This document shows positions 55,301 to 64,000 of a stretch of DNA of 64,000 nucleotides, one piece after another. The notes below the pieces were generated by a model. That model saw only the letters and a list, made by a program, of their open reading frames with translations, did no database searches and was not told the origin of the DNA. How positions within the stretch are numbered: the first letter of the stretch is position 1; each line of letters begins with the position of its first letter. Made by a program: the position numbers and the translations under genes. Where the stretch lies: NCBI GenBank assembly GCA_015680905.1, contig CM027377.1, positions 64,129,501 to 64,193,500 of the forward strand, in the 5' to 3' direction. Origin of the DNA: Coptis chinensis (taxonomy: Eukaryota > Streptophyta > Magnoliopsida > Ranunculales > Ranunculaceae).

Positions 55301-58300
55301 TATTTAATTCTAGAAAGTAATTAGTTCACCATGAGAATGGGTTTGATTGCTTCACATGCTAGTTATTATTTGGTAAAGATTGCCATGAATAATTAGGGAT
55401 TAGAAATACCATTTTGTTATGCGAAAGTAGTGAAATTTAGATCACGATGAATCTCCGCTAGTTAATTAAGTCGAGTTAAGGTGGAATCAATTCCCCCTAA
55501 TTCCTTATCATATAATAAAATTAGAAATTCCGTAGTTTGAATTATCGTATCTTATTAGTATAATTCACATCGTAATATAATTTCCATCATACTCTCATTA
55601 ACTTTGGATAGACCGATAACCTTAGTAAACGTTAATTCTAAAGAACTAGGAGTGGAACGAATTCTTTACTCCAACTCTAGCTCGATAGCATCGAGAGTAG
55701 AAAACTTTGTTGTTCTAACAGAGACATTAAACCCACCCACCCACCCCTTGGCAACTGATAAGAGCCCAAAACTGTAGTTATAAACTTTTAGACCAATTAC
55801 GAAAGTAATAAATAAGAGTTAATGCCGACACATTGATTTTATGTATTTCAGGCATTGGAGTTAATTATGTGCAGAAATGTGTCACTTTTACGAGATAAAG
55901 GAGCAAGGGTTGGTTGCTAAGAAGTTCAGTGATTAAAGGCCAAGATTCAAGGAGAAAAAGCTTTTTAAATCCCGGTCAAAACTGAAAAGTCAAAGTGAAC
56001 GTAAAAAAAAAAAGACAAAAGTCGACAAAAATTTCGAAGGCCGTATCTTTGGACTCGGAGATATCGGAATTGGGCCTATCTTACGTCAAAACAACCGCTC
56101 GGAAAGAGCTTTTACAGTGGTTCAAGCCTTGACCCAATCAGAGGAGCAGAAGTAGACGAATAATCTGCTAAAAGTCAAATCCAAATTGAAAAGGGCTCTG
56201 TGGACTGAAGAGATTGGGTTTTGGGATCGATTTTCCGGCCCAAAACATAGCTCCTCAGCCCATGCATGAAAATATGGATCTGGTCTCCTCCATTTCAAGA
56301 CAGAAGTCTGAGCTCTTAAGCATTCGAGTTTTTAGTTAGCCATTAGCCAATAATTTTAGATCTACTTTTAGACTCCATTAATTAGTTTCAATAGCTTGTT
56401 TTAGATCTAGTTTTTACCGTTCATTTAAGTAGTGTGAGAACAAAAGTAGATTATTATTTAGAATCACTATTAGTTTTATAATAAAGTATTAGTTTTCATC
56501 TCAATTTAGTTTATTTGATTAAATTCTTATTTAGTTTTAGTTATTTTAAATTCATAAATTAGGTTGTCTTCATTTGATAATTAGTTAAATCATAATTATA
56601 GTTCCAAATTAGTTTTAAATATTTTTTTAGTACGTTCATTTGGAATCATTAGATTATTATTCATTAGATCTAATTTCGACCATTTAGTTATTAATCATTT
56701 CGTAGTAATTAATTTAGTTTTGAATTCTTGATTAGTTCAAATTAGTAAATTTACAATCTTTATATCATGTCTTGGTTAAATTCGTATAGAAATGATAGTT
56801 TAATGACTCAAGGCTAAACATTTATTAGAGGGGTTTGAGGAAGCCTTGATAAAAACTTGATTTTGTTAGCTTAGAAATCGTCGTGATAATCTATTTAATT
56901 CTAGAAAGTAATTAGTTCACCATGAGAATGGGTTTGATTGCTTCACATGCTAGTTATTATTTGGTAAAGATTGCCATGAATAATTAGGGATTAGAAATAC
57001 CATTTTGTTATCTTGAAAGTAGTGAAATTTAGATCACGATGAATCTCAGCTAGTTAATTAAGTCGAAGTTAAAGGTGGAATCAATTCCCCCTAATTCCTT
57101 ATCATATAATAAAATTAGAAATTCGTGAGTTTGAATTATCGTATCTTATTAGTATAATTCACATCGTAATATAATTTCCATCATACTCTCATTAACTTTG
57201 GATAGACCGATAACCTTAGTAAGCGTTAATTCTAAAGAACTAGGAGTGGAGCAATTCTTTACTCCAACTCTAGCTCGATAGCATCGAGAGTAGAAAACTT
57301 TGTTGTTCTTGAGACATTAAACCCACCCACCCACCCCTTGGCAACTGATAAGAGCCCAAAACTGTAGTTATAAACTTTTAGACCAATTATGCGAGTAATA
57401 AATAAGAGTTAATGCTGATTACGTGATTTTATGTATTTCAGGCATTGGAGTTAATTATGTGCAGAAATGTGTCACTTTTACGAGATAAAGGAGCAAGGGT
57501 TGGTTGCTAAGAAGTTCAGTGATTAAAGGCCAAGATTCAAGGAGAAAAAGCTTTTTAAATCCCGGTCAAAACTGAAAAGTCAAAGTCAACGCGGGCAAAA
57601 ACAGCGCACAAAAGTCAGCAGAATTTCCGAAGACCGTATCTTTGGACTCAGATATCGGAATTGGGCCTATCTTACGTCAAAACGACCGGCCCGGAAAGAG
57701 CTTTACAGTGGTTCAAGCCTTGACCCAATCAGAGGAGCAGAAGTAGACGAATAATCTGCTAAAGTCAGATCCAGCTGAAAAGGGCTCTGTGGACTGAAGA
57801 GATTGGGTTTTGGGATCGATTTTCCGGCCCAAAACATAGCTCCTCAGCCCATGCATGAAAATATGGATCTGGTCTCCTCCATTTCAAGACAGAAGTCTGA
57901 GCTCTTAAGCATTTGAGTTTTTAGTTAGCCATTAGCCAATAATTTTAGATCTACTTTTAGACTCCATTAATTAGTTTCAATAGCTTGTTTTAGATCTAGT
58001 TTTTACCGTTCAATTAAGTAGTGTGAGAACAAAAGTAGATTATTATTTAGAATCACTATTAGTTTTATAATAAAGTATTAGTTTTCATCTCAATTTAGTT
58101 TATTTGATTAAATTCTTATTTAGTTTTAGTTATTTTAAATTCATAAATTAGGTTGTCTTCATTTGATAATTAGTTAAATCATAATTATAGTTCCAAATTA
58201 GTTTTAAATATTGTTTTAGTACGTTCATTTGGAATCATTAGATTATTATTCATTAGATCTAATTTCGACCATTTAGTTATTAATCATTTCGTAGTAATTA

Positions 58301-61300
58301 ATTTAGTTTTGAATTCTTGATTAGTTCAAATTAGTAAATTTACAATCTTTATATCATGTCTTGGTTAAATTCGTATAGAAATGATAGTTTAATGACTCAA
58401 GGCTAAACATCTATTAGAGGGGTTTGAGGAAGTCTTGATAAAAACTTGATTTTGTTAGCTTAGAAATCGTCGTGATAATCTATTTAATTCTAGAAAGTAA
58501 TTAGTTCACCATGAGAATGGGTTTGATTGCTTCACATGCTAGTTATTATTTGGTAAAGATTGCCATGAATAATTAGGGATTAGAAATACCATTTTGTTAT
58601 GCGAAAGTAGTGAAATTTAGATCACGATGAATCTCCGCTAGTTAATTAAGTGGAGTTAAGGTGGAATCAGTTCCCCCTAATTCCTTATCATATAATAAAA
58701 TTAGAAATTCCGTAGTTTGAATTATCGTATCTTATTAGTATAATTCACATCGTAATATAATTTCCATCATACTCTCATTAACTTTGGATAGACCGATAAC
58801 CTTAGTAAACGTTAATTCTAAAGAACTAGGAGTGGAACTAATTTTTACTCCAACTCTAGCTCGATAGCATCGAGAGTAGAAAACTTTGTTGTTCTAAGAG
58901 ACATTAAACCCACCCACCCACCCCTTGGCAACTGATAAGAGCCCAAAACTGTAGTTATAAACTTTTAGACCAATTATGAAGTAATAAATAAGAGTTAATG
59001 TTGACACGTGATTTTATGTATTTCGGGCATTGGAGTTAATTATAATGCAGAAATGTGTCACTTTTACGAGATAAAGGAGCAAGGGTTGGTTGCTAAGAAG
59101 TTCAGTGATTAAAGGCCAAGATTCAAGGAGAAAAATCTTTTTTAAATCCCGTCAAAACTGAAAAGTCAAAGTCAACGCTGGGCGTAAATGCAAAAGACAA
59201 AAGTCAAGAGAATTTCGAGGCAAGATCAGATTGGACTCGGATATCGAATTGGGCCTATCTTACGTCAAAACGACCGGCTCGAAAGAGCTTTAAAGTGGTT
59301 CAAGCCTTGACCCAATCAGAGGAGCAGAAGTAGACAAATAATCTGCTAAAGTCAAATCCAAATTGAAAAAGGGCTCGCGTGTGGATCGAAGAGATTGGGT
59401 TTTGGGATCGATTTTCCGCCCAAAACATAGCTCCTCAGCCCATGCATGAAAATATGGATCTGGTCTCCTCCATTTCAAGATTTAAGTCTGAGCTCTTAAG
59501 CATTTGAGTTTTTTAGTTAGCCATTAGCCAATAATTTTAGATCTACTTTTAGACTCCATTAATTAGTTTCAATAGCTTGTTTTAGATCTAGTTTTTACCG
59601 TTCAATTAAGTAGTGTGAGAACAAAAGTAGATTATTATTTAGAATCACTATTAGTTTTATAATAAAGTATTAGTTTTCATCTCAATTTAGTTTATTTGAT
59701 TAAATTCTTATTTAGTTTTAGTTATTTTAAATTCATAAATTAGGTTGTCTTCATTTGATAATTAGTTAAATCATAATTATAGTTCCAAATTAGTTTTAAA
59801 TATTGCTTTAGTACGTTCATTTGGAATCATTAGATTATTATTCATTAGATCTAATTTCGACCATTTAGTTATTAATCATTTCGTAGTAATTAATTTAGTT
59901 TTGAATTCTTGATTAGTTCAAATTAGTAAATTTACAATCTTTATATCATGTCTTGGTAAAATTCGTATAGAAATGATAGTTTAATGACTCAAGGCTAAAC
60001 ATCTATTAGAGGGGTTTGAGGAAGCCTTGATAAAAACTTGATTTTGTTAGCTTAGAAATCGTCGTGATAATCTATTTAATTCTAGAAAGTAATTAGTTCA
60101 CCATGAGAATGGGTTTGATTGCTTCACATGCTAGTTATTATTTGGTAAAGATTGCCATGAATAATTAGGGATTAGAAATACCATTTTGTTATCTAAAGTA
60201 GTGAAATTTAGATCACGATGAATCTTCGCTAGTTAATTAAGTCGAAGTTAAGGTGGAATCAATTCCCCTAATTCCTTATCATATAATAAAATTAGAAATT
60301 CAGTGAGTTTGAATTATCGTATCTTATTAGTATAATTCACATCGTAATATAATTTCCATCATACTCTCATTAACTTTGGATAGACCGATAACCTTAGTAA
60401 ACGTTAATTCTAAAGAACTAGGAGTGGAACGAATTCTTTACTCCAACTCTAGCTCGATAGCATCGAGAGTAGAAAACTTTGTTGTTCTAACAGAGACATT
60501 AAACCCACCCACCCACCCCTTGGCAACTGATAAGAGCCCAAAACTGTAGTTATAAACTTTTAGACCAATTATGCGAGTAATAAATAAGAGTTAATGCTGA
60601 TTACGTGCTTTTATGTATTTCAGGCATTGGAGTTAATTATGTGCAGAAATGTGTCACTTTTACGAGATAAAGGAGCAAGGGTTGATTTCTAAGAAGTTCT
60701 GTGATTAAAGGCCAAGATTCAAGGAGAAAAAGCTTTTTAAATCCCGGTCAAAGCTGAAAAGTCAAAGTCACCGCAAGCAGAAAAAGCGCACAAAAGTCAG
60801 CAAAATTTCCGAAGGCCATATCTTTGGACTCAGATCTCGGAATTGGGCCTATCTTACGTCAAAACGACCGGCTCGGAAAGAGCTTTCCAGTGGTTCAAGC
60901 CTTGACCCAATTAGAGGAGAAGTAGATGAATAATCTGCTGATGTTAAATCCAGCTGAAAAGGGCTCTGTGGACTGAAGAGATTGGGTTTTGGGATCGATT
61001 TTCCGGCCCAAAACATAGCTCCTCAGCCCATGCACGAAAATATGGATCGGGTCTCCTCCATTTCAAGGCAGAAGTCTGAGCTCTTAAGCATTCGAGTTTT
61101 TAGTTAGCCATTAGCCAATAATTTTAGATATAGTTTTAGACTCCATTAATTAGTTTCAAAAGCTTGTTTTAGATCTAGTTTTTACCTTTCAATTAAGTAG
61201 TGTTAGAACAAAAGTAGATTATTATTTAGAATCACTATTAGTTTTATAATAAAGTATTAGTTTTCATCTCAATTTAGTTTATTTGATTAAATTCTTATTT

Positions 61301-64000
61301 AGTTTTAGTTGTTTTAAATTCATAAATTAGTCTGTCTTCATTTGATAATTAGTTAAATCATAATTATAGTTCCAAATTAGTTTTAAATCTTGTTTTAGTA
61401 CGTTCATTTGGAATCATTAGATTATTATTCATTAGATCTAATTTCGACCATTTAGTTATTAATCATTTCGTAGTAATTAATTTAGTTTTGAATTTTTGAT
61501 TAGTTCAAATTAGTAAATTTACAATCTTTATATCATGTCTTGCTTAAATTCGTATAGAAATGATAGTTTAATGACTCAGGGCTAAACCTCTATTTGAGGG
61601 GTTTGAGGAAGCCTTGATAAAAACTTGATTTTGTTAGCTTAGAAATCGTCGTGATAATCTATTTAATTCTAGAAAGTAATTATTCACCATGAGAATGGGT
61701 TTGATTGCTTCACATGCTAGTTATTATTTGGTAAAGATTGGCATGAATAATTAGGGATTAGAAATACCATTTTGTTATGCGAAAGTAGTGAAAGTTGGAT
61801 CACGACGAATCTTCCCTAGTTAATTAAGTCGAGTTAAGGTGGAATCAATTCCCCCTAATTCCTTATCATATAATCAAATTAGAAATTCCGTAGTTTGAAT
61901 TATCGTATCTTATTAGTATAATTCACATCGTAATATAATTTCCATCATACTCTCATTAACTTTGGAAAGACCGATAACCTTAGTAAACGTTAATTTTAAA
62001 GAACTAGGAGTGGAACGAATTCTTTACTCCAACTCTAACTCGATAGCATCGAGAGTAGACAACTTTGTTGTTCTAACAGAGACATTAAACCCACCCACCC
62101 ACCCCTTGGCAACTGATAAGAGCCCAAAACTGTAGTTATAAACTTTTACACCAATTATGCGAGTAATAAATAAGAGTTAATGCTGATTACGTGCTTTTAT
62201 GTATATCAGGCATTGGAGTCAATTATGTGCAGAAATGTGTCACTTTTACGAGATAAAGGAGCAAGGGTTGGTTGCTAAGAAGTTATGTGATTAAAGGCCA
62301 AGATTCAAGGAGAAAAAACTTTTTAAATCCTGATCAAAGCTGAAAAGTCAAAGTCAACGCAAGCAGAAAAAGCACACAAAAGTCAGAAGAATTTCTGAAG
62401 ACCGTAACTTTGGACTCAGATCTCAGAATTGGGCCTATCTTACATCAAAACGATCGGCTCGGAAAGAGCTTTCCAGTGGTCCGAGCCTTGACCCAATAAG
62501 AGGAGCAAAAATAGTCGAATAATCTGCTGAAGTCAAATCCAGCGGAAAAGGGCTCTGTGGACTGAAGAGATTGGGTTTTGGGCTTGATTTTCCGGCCCAA
62601 AACATAGCTCCTCAGCCCATGCACGAAAATATGGATCTGGTCTCCTCCATTTCAAGACAGAAGACTGAGCTCTTAAGCATTCGAGTTTTTAGTTAGCCAT
62701 TAGCCAATAATTTTAGATCTAGTTTTAGACTCCATTAATTAGTTTCAATAGCTTGTTTTAGATCTAGTTTTTACCGTTCAATTAAGTAGTGTTAGAACAA
62801 AAGTAGATTATTATTTAGAATCACTATTAGTTTTATAATAAAGTATTAGTTTTCATCTCAATTTAGTTTATTTGATTAAATTCCTATTTAGTTTTAGTTG
62901 TTTTAAATTCATAAATTAGGTTGTCTTCTTTTGATAATTAGTTAAATCATAATTATAGTTCCAAATTAGTTTTAAATCTTGTTTTAGTACGTTCATTTGG
63001 ATTCATTAGATTATTATTCATTAGATCTAATTTCGACCATTTAGTTATTAATCATTTTGTAGTAATTAATTTAGTTTTGAATTCTTGATTAGTTCAAATT
63101 AGTAAATTTACAATCTTTATATCATGTATTGGTTAAATTCGTATAGAAATGATAGTTTAATGACTCAAGCCTAAACCTCTATTAGAGGGCTTTGAGGAAG
63201 CCTTGATAAAAACTTGATTTTGTTAGCTTAGAAATCATCGTTATAATCTATTCAATTCTAGAAAGTAATTAGTTCACCATGAGAATGAGTTTGATTGCTT
63301 CACATGCTAGTTATTATTTGGTTGAGATTGCCATGAATAATTAGGGATTAGAAATACGATTTTGTTATGTGAAAGCATTGAAATTTGGATCATGACGAAT
63401 CTTCGCTAGTTAATTAAGTCGAGTTAAGGTGGAATAAATTCCCCCTAATTCTTTATCATATAATCAAACTAGAAATTCTGTAGTTAGTATTATCGTATCT
63501 TATTAGTATAATTCACATCGTAATATAATTTTCATCATACTCTCATTAACTTTGGATGGACCGATAACCTTAGTAAACGTTAATTCTAAATAACTAGGAG
63601 TGGAACGAATTCTTTACTCCAACTCTAGCTCGATAGCATCGAGAGTAGAAAACTTTGTTGTTCTAACAGAGACATTAAACCCACCCACCCACCCCTTGGC
63701 AACTGATAAGAGCCCAAAACTGTAGTTATAAACTTTTAGACCAATTATGCGAGTAATAAATAAGAGTTAATGCTGATTACGTGCTTTTATGTATTTCAGG
63801 CATTGGAGTTAATTATGTGCAGAAATGTGTCACTTTTACGAGATAAAGGAGCAAGGGTTGATTTCTAAGAAGTTCTGTGATTAAAGGCCAAGATTCAAGG
63901 AGAAAAAGCTTTTTAAATCCCGGTCAAAGCTGAAAAGTCAAAGTCACCGCAAGCAGAAAAAGCGCACAAAAGTCAGCAAAATTTCCGAAGGCCATATCTT
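49381..64000 (+). repeat. head-to-tail satellite array of about 1.59-kb LTR-derived monomers
   Basis: Monomers start at 49381, 50987, 52575, 54164, 55756, 57346, 58933, 60528, 62114 and 63714 (spacing 1586-1606), and the array runs off the right edge. Each monomer begins TGATAAGAGCCC and follows a B-like LTR to GAGTAGAAAACTTTG. It then lacks the last 100 or so LTR bases and the primer site. It goes straight on with CATTAAACCCACCCACCC, a scrap of the retrotransposon leader (compare 21268-21284), and CTTGGCAAC before the next monomer. No coding parts lie between monomers. This is tandem DNA amplified from an LTR-leader junction, not a row of insertions, because there are no target duplications and every junction is the same. 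Confidence 0.93.
60528..64000 (+). repeat. two-monomer higher-order repeat inside the array
   Basis: The 287 bases visible of the last monomer (63714-64000) are identical to 60528-60814 as far as I can read, including GGGTTGATTTCTAAG and CACCGCAAGCAGAAAAAGCG. The monomer between them (62114) differs at many of these places (TTACACC, TATATCAGG, AATCCTGATC). The repeat period is therefore 3186 bases. Confidence 0.75.

Noticed and set aside
49381-64000. The array as a row of independent solo LTR insertions
   Set aside because: All junctions are the same fusion, spacing is constant, monomers lack the LTR end and there are no target duplications.
1-64000. tRNA, rRNA, CRISPR or riboswitch
   Set aside because: No tRNA A/B boxes with folding, no rRNA-like tracts and no short regularly spaced repeats of CRISPR type were seen; the repeats present are explained above.

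Overview
This is nuclear DNA of a flowering plant, probably a eudicot. It is AT-rich, almost all of it is transposon-derived, and the few gene-like pieces have GT-AG introns. I see no intact single-copy host gene, no rRNA or tRNA gene, no CRISPR and nothing prokaryotic.

Layout. (1) 1-597 is the 3' tail of a pol-bearing Athila-like Ty3/gypsy element. (2) 1071-4683 is a broken, multi-exon Ulp1/C48-type cysteine protease gene (copy 1). At its 3' end sits a reverse-oriented chromovirus-type solo LTR (4684-8937, target duplication GTCTT) that itself carries an L1-type LINE tail (about 7733-8870). (3) 9459-33396 is element A, an Athila-like element. A reversed solo LTR lies in its gag (11228-12700, duplication GGCTT), and the complete element B (19694-32323) lies in its 3' LTR. 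(4) 33397-35316 plus 47614-47745 is a second broken Ulp1-like copy. It was split by element C (35317-47613), which is complete, with equal 1587-bp LTRs and the exact duplication TCAAT. (5) 47838-48809 is an unrecognised, probably broken minus-strand gene with an 87-bp tandem repeat directly upstream of it. (6) 49381-64000 is a head-to-tail array of about nine 1.59-kb monomers, each built from most of an LTR plus a scrap of the leader. In effect it is a satellite made from the same retrotransposon family, and it runs off the right edge.

The most interesting system is the family A/B/C. All three share TGATAA...TTATCA LTRs, a tRNA-Asp-like primer site, an Athila-type gag with a CCHC knuckle and an Athila-type aspartic protease. 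None has reverse transcriptase, RNase H or integrase. Instead they carry a conserved tail after the protease and then two further reading frames, ORF2 and ORF3 (ORF2 is not seen in A). ORF2 and ORF3 look like ancient duplicates of each other. Each coding module is followed by a copy of the polypurine-like tract TTTGGGGGTGG, and a GC-rich array (GAGCGCACCTGCGCCC type) occurs both in the 5' leader and again just before ORF3. The family therefore looks like a modular, non-autonomous lineage that depended on a pol-bearing relative. The fragment at 1-597 shares its post-integrase tract and is a candidate for that kind of partner. LTRs of the family also seeded the satellite array.

All motif and similarity statements were made by eye. 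Divergences are rough, and no database search was run.
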